Virus record (IMG/VR): IMGVR_UViG_3300034120_000377
Location: 1-37,998 of that record
Direction: 5' to 3' (one strand)
Length of the DNA stretch: 37,998 bases
DNA from: a virus
Shown: piece by piece, positions 32,040 through 37,998 of the stretch
Layout of the letters: each line of letters opens with the position of its first letter
How positions within the stretch are numbered: the stretch's first letter is position 1
The notes under the pieces: model-generated
The model's database searches: none
The model's input: the letters and a program-made list of their open reading frames with translations, nothing else
Told to the model about the DNA's origin: nothing
Translations under genes and position numbers: made by a program

Positions 32040-32755
32040 GTCTGCGGTGTTACTGTTGTTGATGGTGTGAATATAAGATTGTAGCAATCGTATGTCGTGT
32101 AACCGATCGTCACCTGTGCAGGATCACCGTTCTCGTCAACGATCGTCACCGTGTAGTTGCTGAAGGTGCTGAACGCACCGACTGGAAAGTCAGCGATGAT
32201 GACTGATGCCTCACCTGTCTCGTCTGTTGTCACCTCGTAGTTGTAGCTGACTCCTGCATTGTTGTCTGTCATCGTGAGTGTATATGTAGTGTCTGCATCA
32301 AGACCGGGCAAGAAGATTGTACTCTCGCATGGATCGGTAGTCACATCGTAGCAGATGTCGCACGGTGTAGTGTCGATCTCTGGACAATCGGGGCAGAGAC
32401 CTTCGTCAACGCACCTTTCTTGTGAAAAGAATCCTGAACTTGCATAAGCACCTGCTTGATCTGTGAATACAAAAAAGACAATGTCATTATCAAATGCAAC
32501 GACAGGATCAGTTGTTAATCCTGTATAATCAATGTTATAAACAGTATAAGATCCACTTGTAGAAGTTGTTATTGTAAATGACCCTCCAAAAAAAGAATTC
32601 AAATAACTTTCTAAATTCGTTAGAAGTTCAGCAAATGAATTTCCAAATCCTGAAGTTAATGTTCCTGAATTTTGAAATACTACACCAAATGTTGACCCAG
32701 TCCAATTGTATAAAGCTGGGTCATTTCTTACTTGCATTTTATACGATAGTGCCAT
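32036..32755 (-). CDS. Ig-like structural protein with cysteine-rich hinge, 239 aa
   Basis: First half beta-rich (GSFTITTSTSGSYTVYN), then a Cys-rich hinge CVDEGLCPDCPEIDTTPC, then an Ig/fibronectin-like C-terminal half (ADTTYTLTMTDNNAG, SNYTVTIVDENGDPAQVT). The first gene after the terminase, preceded by a TTG-N18-TATATTTG promoter. The 5' half is much more AT-rich than the 3' half, hinting at domain exchange. Probably a virion decoration or tail protein. Confidence 0.65.
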   Translation of the reverse strand: MALSYKMQVRNDPALYNWTGSTFGVVFQNSGTLTSGFGNSFAELLTNLESYLNSFFGGSFTITTSTSGSYTVYNIDYTGLTTDPVVAFDNDIVFFVFTDQAGAYASSGFFSQERCVDEGLCPDCPEIDTTPCDICYDVTTDPCESTIFLPGLDADTTYTLTMTDNNAGVSYNYEVTTDETGEASVIIADFPVGAFSTFSNYTVTIVDENGDPAQVTIGYTTYDCYNLIFTPSTTVTPQT

Positions 32756-32760
32756 GCTTA

Positions 32761-32789
32761 CAAATATACATCATAAATATCGAATCCAA
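32761..32789 (-). promoter_or_regulatory. Bacteroidota-type promoter before the tail module
   Basis: Minus strand TTG (32787-32789), 18 bases, TATATTTG (32761-32768). Only 5 bases separate the -7 box from the ATG at 32755, so the transcript would be leaderless or nearly so. The -33 part overlaps the terminase 3' end. It probably opens the tail operon. Confidence 0.6.
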
Positions 32790-33994
32790 TCACGATGAAA
32801 CGTAGCACAGTAGTACCTGAAGCAGTCAAGCAGATCGCTCTTCCGGATGTCCGTCCTACGATCCTTGATGATGTCTCCATCCTCGTCCACCTCCACGTAC
32901 TTCAAGTCAGTGATCAGCCCCTTGCACGATCTGTCAATCTTCACGCAGTAATTCTGAAGCAGACTGTTGACAAGCACCCGCGTATCTCTTACGCTTGGAT
33001 TCACAGCAGGTTGACGCATCTGCATCCTTCCTAACCTCAACCGAGACTGCACCACATCGTAGTACCCGGTGTTCCCGGCAGTGAGCGCAGAACGATTCGC
33101 ACCTGTCGCATCACCAGTCACGATGAGCGATGCCTTCGGATATTTGGCAATGATCGAATCGCACAACTGATAGATGTCGCTGTTACGCAGGGCGAACTCA
33201 CCAATCACATTGATGCATCCGCCTACGTGCTGGACTGCGATGCAAGTGATCGGGTCCACGTTGAAGTCAAAGCTGAGATAGATATGCTGATGCGGATCGA
33301 AAGCAACATCATGCACGTGCTTGTCCACATCGAAAGCGTAAGCGAAAGGATTGTTAGCGAGGTCAACATCCTCTGCAAGTATCTCGCACCGGAAAGTCAA
33401 CTCATCGAGTTGATCACGCAGGTGATCCACCTCTTCGTGATTGATATGCGGATTGTCATAAGTTGACAAGTTAAAACTTGACCAGCTCGGATCGTCTCTG
33501 GTGAATAGCTCCTTGAAGAATGTCCTCCCGAACTTCGGTGTGCTGAGAATCCACGCATCACCCTTGTAGTCCAGCAGCGTAGCCATGATCGTCTGCGTCC
33601 ATGCCTCCCTGAACTTCTTCGCCTTCTCTGCCTCATCAATCACGACCCTCGCATACTTGCGCCCACGACCAGAGTCAGGCTCATCCATACTCCAGAAGTC
33701 AATCACGCCACCTGTCACCAGACGCATCTGCTTCGTCTGCTCGTTCTTGCTCTCGATGATCGGCTTCAATGTGTACTTGAGTTCAAGCCATACATCATGC
33801 AGGTCCTTATACGTGGGTGCATAGTACGCACACGGCTTGCCATCAAGCGCAACCTGAGGAAGCAACTCATTCACCGCAAGCGTGGTCTTACCCCACCTCC
33901 TTCCGATCTTCAAGACATTGTACCTGCTCGCCTCACTGATGACACGCTCCTGACCAGAGTGCAGACGCTTGAGCTTGATGGCGATGTCAGTCAC
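32771..33994 (-). CDS. terL: Terminase large subunit
   Basis: 407 residues. ATPase: Walker A-like GRRWGKTT (31-38) and Walker B VVIDEAEK with D120/E121. Nuclease: the LSFDFNVDP strand (about 240-250), VTGDATGANR (about 290) and KSDLLDCFRYYC near the C-terminus give the RNase H-like acidic triad. It packages DNA into the prohead at the portal. It overlaps the small partner gene by 8 bases. In this genome the tail module, not the portal, follows it. Confidence 0.93.
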   Translation of the reverse strand: MTDIAIKLKRLHSGQERVISEASRYNVLKIGRRWGKTTLAVNELLPQVALDGKPCAYYAPTYKDLHDVWLELKYTLKPIIESKNEQTKQMRLVTGGVIDFWSMDEPDSGRGRKYARVVIDEAEKAKKFREAWTQTIMATLLDYKGDAWILSTPKFGRTFFKELFTRDDPSWSSFNLSTYDNPHINHEEVDHLRDQLDELTFRCEILAEDVDLANNPFAYAFDVDKHVHDVAFDPHQHIYLSFDFNVDPITCIAVQHVGGCINVIGEFALRNSDIYQLCDSIIAKYPKASLIVTGDATGANRSALTAGNTGYYDVVQSRLRLGRMQMRQPAVNPSVRDTRVLVNSLLQNYCVKIDRSCKGLITDLKYVEVDEDGDIIKDRRTDIRKSDLLDCFRYYCATFHRDWIRYL

Positions 33995-34184
33995 GGATGA
34001 TTCTTATGTTGATCGTACCATCGTCAGTCTTCACCTCCTGCCTGTTCATCTTCGGGGTGATGAACTCCGCAAGCGTAGCCATCATCTTCAGACGATCGTG
34101 CGCTGACAACTCAGCGAGGTCTCGCCTCATCGTATACTCGTCATAGGAGTCGAGCAGTCTCTCGATCTTATCCTTGAGCTTCAT
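33987..34184 (-). CDS. Putative small terminase / terminase partner, 65 aa
   Basis: MKLKDKIERLLDSYDEYTM then RLKMMATLAEFITPKMNRQ. A short helical protein directly before and overlapping terL. I recall similar small proteins in this place in Bacteroidota phages, where a canonical small terminase is lacking. Function is inferred from gene order only. Confidence 0.55.
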   Translation of the reverse strand: MKLKDKIERLLDSYDEYTMRRDLAELSAHDRLKMMATLAEFITPKMNRQEVKTDDGTINIRIIRD

Positions 34185-34312
34185 GTCTTCTTCTTCACTT
34201 TACCCGGCAGCGACTGGATCTGCTTCGGTGTGGTCTTACGAGCGAACTCCTTCGCTACTTTCGGATTGGTAGCGTACAGGTAACTCTTCTGTGCTTTTGA
34301 TTTGAAAGGCAT
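34181..34312 (-). CDS. Small basic phage protein, 43 aa
   Basis: ATG at 34310-34312, stop TGA overlapping the next ATG (ATGA). The product begins MPFKSKAQKSYLYATNPKVA and ends SLPGKVKKKT, strongly basic. I recall short proteins beginning MPFKSKAQxxxMYAxNPxxAKxF near phage packaging genes. A TATCTTTG (34317-34324) sits 4 bases upstream of the start, but no -33 box is at the right distance. Confidence 0.7.
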   Translation of the reverse strand: MPFKSKAQKSYLYATNPKVAKEFARKTTPKQIQSLPGKVKKKT

Positions 34313-34313
34313 A

Positions 34314-34559
34314 CTACAAAGATAAAGCAGAAACGTGCCAATGCTTAAGACTTACTACCAGCTTGCGCTCACCACCGAGAATCATCTCAAATCCTTTCTC
34401 AATCGCTTCTGCTGTGGTGATGACATATCTCCGATTTTCTGTTGTATAAACAATCTCGTCATAGTGTTGAAGATTCACACGTTCAAGATTGATCGTCCAT
34501 GATCCACCTGCCATACGCAGTAATGAATCATTCTTCTCTGTCTTAGTCAGCGTTCTCAT
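34314..34559 (-). CDS. Small hypothetical protein, 81 aa
   Basis: MRTLTKTEKNDSLLRMAGG then beta-like NLERVNLQHYDEIVY and NRRYVITTAEAIEKGFEMIL. No family recognised. The ATG overlaps the 101-aa gene's stop by 4 bases and the stop is 1 base before the 43-aa gene's ATG. Confidence 0.7.
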   Translation of the reverse strand: MRTLTKTEKNDSLLRMAGGSWTINLERVNLQHYDEIVYTTENRRYVITTAEAIEKGFEMILGGERKLVVSLKHWHVSALSL

Positions 34560-34861
34560 TCAATCTCGCCCTCCTCTCTCAGCACCCTCTCAGCCCATCT
34601 CAAAGCAGGCTCACCACCCCATAGCAGATAGCTGATCGTCCCACACGCAGTGTCATCGTTAGGATCGTAGTACTCCCCTGCACGACTCAAGTACGAGTAC
34701 ATCCGCTTCACGGTCATCGTAGTGATAGGCTCACGGTTCGCTAACTGCTGCGATCTCACCTTCCCGACCTGCGTAGCACATCGGTTGCCGATCTCATCGT
34801 TTAACCTGATGCCTCGCTCCGCTGCTTCGCTGATCGCTCTCGGATAATCTGTATATGTCAT
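34556..34861 (-). CDS. Conserved phage protein with LSRA...CGTISYLLWGG pattern, 101 aa
   Basis: Reads ERGIRLNDEIGNRCATQVGK, then RMYSYLSRAGEYYDP and ACGTISYLLWGGEPALRWAE. I recall this pattern as a recurrent domain of phage head or packaging regions; I know no biochemical role. ATG overlaps the glycosyltransferase stop (ATGA), so it is translated with the glycosylation genes. Confidence 0.72.
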   Translation of the reverse strand: MTYTDYPRAISEAAERGIRLNDEIGNRCATQVGKVRSQQLANREPITTMTVKRMYSYLSRAGEYYDPNDDTACGTISYLLWGGEPALRWAERVLREEGEIE

Positions 34862-35427
34862 TTATTCGATCTGTATTGGTAGTAGTAGAGAAACTGATCT
34901 ATGAATATCTTGTCCTTCACCAGCCCACTCTCTGCGAGTCTCAGCGCATAGTCATAGTCTTCACCCATGCTGATAGACTTGTATCCGATCTCCCTCGCTA
35001 TGCTCGTCATCACCGGATTGAGATGATTGAGAGGACGAAGGTAACGCATCGATCCATCGTATCTCTCAGGCTTCTCGCTCCAATTCAGCCCGGCACGATG
35101 CACGAACTCCAGAGGCTGCTTTGAGTTGGTAGTGATGATACCCTTGAATCCGACACCATACACATCTCGCTTGAGCTGCGACAAGATCAGATCAACATAG
35201 TTCGTGCTGATCATATCATCGTCATCGATGAAGTTCATGTACTTGGTTGTACATGAGTCCACAGCGTACTGTCGCTTCTCTCCGATGCTATGCTCCTTGT
35301 TGTCCTTAATCACGATCACCTGCACTGGCTTGCAGTCAATCTGGGGATCCAGTCGTGTGCGAAGTCGTGCGAGCATCGACTCCCTCCCGGTGATGGTCAG
35401 GATGTAGATCGTCCACAATGGCTTCAC
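34858..35427 (-). CDS. GT2-like glycosyltransferase with DDDD motif
   Basis: 189 residues from GTG 35427, chosen because GTG and the upstream TGA overlap as GTGA, like the ATGA junctions elsewhere; an ATG at 35481 is inside the upstream gene. WTIYILTITGRESML is the first strand, YMNFIDDDDMIST the metal/sugar-nucleotide motif, and MGEDYDYALRLAE a likely catalytic-base region. The product should transfer a sugar from a nucleotide donor. Downstream of a second GT in the same operon. Confidence 0.8.
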   Translation of the reverse strand: MKPLWTIYILTITGRESMLARLRTRLDPQIDCKPVQVIVIKDNKEHSIGEKRQYAVDSCTTKYMNFIDDDDMISTNYVDLILSQLKRDVYGVGFKGIITTNSKQPLEFVHRAGLNWSEKPERYDGSMRYLRPLNHLNPVMTSIAREIGYKSISMGEDYDYALRLAESGLVKDKIFIDQFLYYYQYRSNK

Positions 35428-36071
35428 AGCGGAAAGCCGATCTTCTGTCGTTGATTGAATAGTCGCTGTCCGTGTGTCCATGCAGTTGCTGAGTTCTCAC
35501 GCTTGTATGTCTCGTCAAGTTGAGACTTGCCTACCGTGTAGTGTCTGTGTTCTATCTCGATGCTCTCGTCAACGTGGTACATACCATGCGCCTTCGCTGT
35601 CTCAGTCAGATCGTTGTCGGCAAACATACTGATGTACTTGGGATGGTAGAGATAGCCGAGTCGCTCGTATGCGCCTCTGTTCATGATCGGGATCGTCAGG
35701 ATGTCCGAGCGAATGCCATCATGCACTTGCAGGACCGCAGGCTCTGGATGCCGAGCGAACCAGTCAAGCAGTAGCGAGTCCCATCCTTGAGGTGCGAACA
35801 TATCATCGCTGACGAGGATCAAGATGTCCTGCCCTGCGATCTTCGCCCCTGCATTGGATGCCATGACCATGTTGGTCGCTCCCGTGCTGATGATGGTGAC
35901 CGGCTCATGCCTGAAGATGTGGATGTATTGCGATGCAGTCGGATCATTGTCGCTAAGTGAGATGATCCACTCATACTCGCAGGCATTGTCGCTCTTCATC
36001 ACCCAATGCTTGTAGCAGTCATGCGCCTGTCGTGGACGCTTGAAGCTGGGGTGTACCAAACTGATGTTCAT
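35424..36071 (-). CDS. Glycosyltransferase family 2-like protein
   Basis: 215 residues from ATG 36071 (MNISLVHPSFKRPRQAHDCY), which overlaps the DUF1508 stop as ATGA; the longer frame upstream is inside DUF1508. YEWIISLSDNDPT and QDILILVSDDMFAP supply a GT-A fold with a DD metal motif, and MFADNDLTETAK is a likely catalytic-acid region. Paired with the next GT. Together they could decorate virion or host glycans, or modified DNA bases, but no base-modifying partner such as a hydroxymethylase is seen. Confidence 0.8.
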   Translation of the reverse strand: MNISLVHPSFKRPRQAHDCYKHWVMKSDNACEYEWIISLSDNDPTASQYIHIFRHEPVTIISTGATNMVMASNAGAKIAGQDILILVSDDMFAPQGWDSLLLDWFARHPEPAVLQVHDGIRSDILTIPIMNRGAYERLGYLYHPKYISMFADNDLTETAKAHGMYHVDESIEIEHRHYTVGKSQLDETYKRENSATAWTHGQRLFNQRQKIGFPL

Positions 36072-36244
36072 GCGATGATGATTTGAATCTCCTGACCGCA
36101 GATAGACTGAAGTAGCTTGAGTCCATCCATGCACCTTGATCGTCTGGTGTAAGACTCACCTGAGTCGGCTATGATCCTGCCGTTGCGGGACAGGATGCGC
36201 CATCTCCACTGCTTACGGGCATCTTTGTAAATAATGGCTTTCAT
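36068..36244 (-). CDS. DUF1508 (YegP-like) protein, complete copy
   Basis: 58 residues. MKAIIYKDARKQWRWRILS, NGRIIADSGESYT and a C-terminus CGQEIQIIIA that is missing from the truncated copy A. Differs from copy A at one residue (K versus Q at position 7) over the shared part. ATG is 13 bases after the DUF736 stop; its own stop overlaps the first glycosyltransferase start. Confidence 0.82.
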   Translation of the reverse strand: MKAIIYKDARKQWRWRILSRNGRIIADSGESYTRRSRCMDGLKLLQSICGQEIQIIIA

Positions 36245-36257
36245 TTCGTTTATAGGC

Positions 36258-36506
36258 TTAGAAAGGCAAATCTGAGTGTCCTACATTAACCGACTGGCGA
36301 TCGTTCGTCTGAGGGCTTGTATTGGCTTTATACGGCTCTTTAATCGAAATGCTCAGATACTTCTGCCCAGACTTGCTGGTCTTGACCCATGCAGCGAGGT
36401 CCTTCGGCTTGCCATCAACCATGCACTTCCCATTGTAGTCAGGATGATTGTCTGCTGTCTTCTTGTCGTTGGCGAACAGTGCGCCAGTGTTGTCTTTCTG
36501 TTCCAT
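36258..36506 (-). CDS. DUF736-like small protein (copy B)
   Basis: 82 residues from ATG 36506 (MEQKDNTGALFANDKK), chosen to match copy A; a longer in-frame start lies in the noncoding leader. Three residues differ from copy A. CAACAACA leader. Followed by DUF1508 and two glycosyltransferases in the same operon, which gives the complete gene order missing from copy A. Confidence 0.85.
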   Translation of the reverse strand: MEQKDNTGALFANDKKTADNHPDYNGKCMVDGKPKDLAAWVKTSKSGQKYLSISIKEPYKANTSPQTNDRQSVNVGHSDLPF

Positions 36507-36932
36507 TGTGTTGTTGTTTATGATTAACTTGTAAACGTAGTTTTTTAATTCATGCACTAATCAATACTTGTTGAATCTTCATCAGAAATTCATTGTGATG
36601 ATGCGTGATGATAATGTGATGAAATGTTATGATCTAACTTATTGATTCTCTTATTATGTTATGATGTTATGATTACTTATATAAAAAAACGTAAAGAAGG
36701 AATATAAAAAAAATAATATAATATATATAAAATAGATAGGCTTGGCATCATCACATAATCGTCATCTTACAATATCAGCGATTTACATCCTCGCAACAAC
36801 GTCACATCAACCTCACACATCATCACATCTGCCTCGTTTTTGCCCCACATGACCCTCACCGATCCCGCCAGTAATCATCGAAGTCGCACATTGACCGGGC
36901 ATAGACATGACCTCTGGCATCATGTGCATGGA
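36507..36932. other. Noncoding region, candidate replication origin (copy B)
   Basis: 426 bases without a supported gene. Keeps the GTGATGAT-type and GTTATGAT repeats, the AT-rich core and the ATCATCAC/ATCCTCGC motifs of copy A, but lacks the inverted arm at 581-588 and the 21-base segment near 753-773. What remains constant between copies is the best guide to functional sites. Confidence 0.5.
36532..36564 (-). promoter_or_regulatory. Candidate promoter for DUF736 operon (copy B)
   Basis: TTG (36562-36564), 22 bases, TACGTTTA (36532-36539) on the minus strand, identical boxes and spacing to copy A. Confidence 0.45.
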
Positions 36933-37998
36933 TCACCCCACCGTAAAGTACACTCCATCTCGGCTTGTCTTCTTGGTGACGTTAAGATTCATGAACTTGA
37001 ATGTGTCTATGATCCACTGCATGATTGTCCTGTGCATGGTCTTCTGATGCTCTTGGAATGCTGACCTGATCTGATCAACTATATCAGTGAGCTTGTATTC
37101 GACTCCGACAATGACGAACTCCTTAATCCATTGCATGACTTCTTCCGGGACTGTGTTGATCAGTTTCTTATAGCGAAGCGTGTTGTTGGTGCTTGGTAAG
37201 AGTCCGACATCAAGGTACTGAGCCACGCAGTACATCATAAAGTTATCAAAGAGCTGCCATTGCTTGGCATCCCATCCATCGAAGAGGTTGTGCTTGAAGT
37301 ATTGGACCGGCTTGTAGTCCTTATGAAAGAATCTCTTGAGTTCTATCTCGTGTTTGCGTCTCTCTTGCGAGTCACCGTGACCGCTGATGACATAGTTGGA
37401 GGTGATCATCACCTTGGGTGCTTCAGCATAGTCGATGTAGTAGGAGTCCTTGTTCTTCTTCTCGATCTCAATACCATCGGTGATCAGGGAGAATAGTTTC
37501 TCGAAGTTAAAGTTCTTGAGGACATCCTCCCATGCAAGCACCTGCGTTGCGAGTGTGACACGCTGGTATAGGAAGGGCTTCGTCCACGACCATAGCTTGC
37601 CATCGAACTTCACGGTGCGCTTGATGTGTGAGATGCCCTGAATGAAGATGCCCTTGCCGACACCTCCCTGCGCTGTGTCTGAGATGATCTCGTCTGTGAT
37701 GATGACTGCCTTCGGGTTGGACTTGTCCTTGTAGCCGTGCAGGAGAAAGCCGATGGTGTTGCAGATAGAGTCGAAGTTACGGATGTTCTCTTCGGTCATC
37801 TGATCTCCGGTGCTGATTAGTCGGATGAAGTCCCAGTATTCAGAGTATGGAATCTGATCTTTGGTCAGCAGTTCGAAGTCTCTGTCGATGATCTGATCAG
37901 CCCAGATGTAGGAGTCCATCGTGGTGGTGTAGTCGCACACTTCGATGTTGTCGGCTGTGACTTTCAGCATACAGTTCCGGTAGTAGAAATAGGCTGTG
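36933..37998 (-). CDS. Primase-helicase, C-terminal part only (copy B, cut by the window edge)
   Basis: At least 345 residues plus the bases to the edge, in the same frame and ending VYFTVG as in copy A. The Walker A-like GGVGKG is present. Versus copy A, only four substitutions (N/D, D/E, V/A, R/L) over 345 residues despite roughly 6 percent nucleotide difference in the part I compared, so both copies look functional. The 5' part is outside the window, not lost. Confidence 0.88.
   Translation of the reverse strand, partial: TAYFYYRNCMLKVTADNIEVCDYTTTMDSYIWADQIIDRDFELLTKDQIPYSEYWDFIRLISTGDQMTEENIRNFDSICNTIGFLLHGYKDKSNPKAVIITDEIISDTAQGGVGKGIFIQGISHIKRTVKFDGKLWSWTKPFLYQRVTLATQVLAWEDVLKNFNFEKLFSLITDGIEIEKKNKDSYYIDYAEAPKVMITSNYVISGHGDSQERRKHEIELKRFFHKDYKPVQYFKHNLFDGWDAKQWQLFDNFMMYCVAQYLDVGLLPSTNNTLRYKKLINTVPEEVMQWIKEFVIVGVEYKLTDIVDQIRSAFQEHQKTMHRTIMQWIIDTFKFMNLNVTKKTSRDGVYFTVG

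Larger units (their letters stand above)
36099..37998. repeat. Long diverged direct repeat, copy B
   Basis: Homologue of 1-1921 (offset 36098 at the 5' end, 36077 after a 21-base deletion). Carries the candidate origin, DUF736, most of DUF1508 and the C-terminal part of a primase. Reads off the window edge. Confidence 0.95.

Noticed and set aside
34317-34324. TATCTTTG box before the 43-aa gene as a promoter
   Set aside because: No TTG at a usable distance upstream (nearest gives about 14 bases); lies within the previous gene's last codons. Kept only as a remark.
1-37998. Integrated prophage with attachment sites
   Set aside because: No integrase, excisionase or host-type genes, and the end similarity is a diverged whole-gene repeat, not a short att core.

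Overview
The window looks like one complete unit of a tailed double-stranded DNA phage (siphovirus-like: long tape measure, tail tube protein, no sheath seen), plus about 1.9 kb in which the same gene order starts again. I see no host genes, integrase, tRNA or CRISPR array. Every convincing gene is on the minus strand, so the map reads from high to low coordinates. The host is probably a member of the Bacteroidota. Genes lack strong Shine-Dalgarno sites; several starts follow A/C-rich CAA-repeat leaders; the promoter-like boxes match the Bacteroidota -7 element TAnnTTTG; and the primase has a BT4734-like N-terminus.

Layout in transcription order. (1) About 36.9-34.3 kb: a noncoding AT-rich, iteron-bearing region (candidate origin), then DUF736 and DUF1508 proteins, two glycosyltransferases and small packaging-associated genes. 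(2) 34.3-32.8 kb: putative small terminase partner and large terminase. (3) 32.8-22.7 kb: tail module with Ig-like protein, small membrane protein, tail assembly chaperone with a -1 frameshift (G/GT type), C1q-like and polyglycine proteins, tape measure and two large tail-tip proteins. (4) 22.7-14.8 kb: a third glycosyltransferase, portal, MuF-like protein, scaffold, major capsid protein and head-tail connectors. (5) 14.8-9.8 kb: tail tube protein with a second candidate -1 frameshift, two beta-helix fibres (one with a collagen-like stalk), M15 endolysin, holin-like membrane proteins and an FkbM methyltransferase. (6) 9.7-0.9 kb: early genes, namely a string of tiny proteins, HTH regulator, ERF annealing protein, VRR-NUC nuclease, second FkbM methyltransferase, Rz-like pair, C5-cytosine methyltransferase with a long overprinted ORF, and PrimPol-helicase. 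(7) 0.9-0 kb: the first copy of the candidate origin, DUF736 and a truncated DUF1508.

Positions 1-1921 and 36099-37998 are homologous but not identical. Differences are mostly synonymous and include one 21-base indel, so this is not a simple terminal redundancy; the window joins two related genomes or strain variants, with a unit length near 36.1 kb.

The most interesting signals are: a cytosine methyltransferase gene that encodes a second protein-like 331-residue ORF across its target-recognition half; two -1 frameshift sites (U_UUU_UUU and C_CCU_UUA), each extending a tail protein into a frame that ends exactly at the next gene; CAA-repeat leaders on early genes; and an unusual set of three glycosyltransferases and two FkbM methyltransferases.
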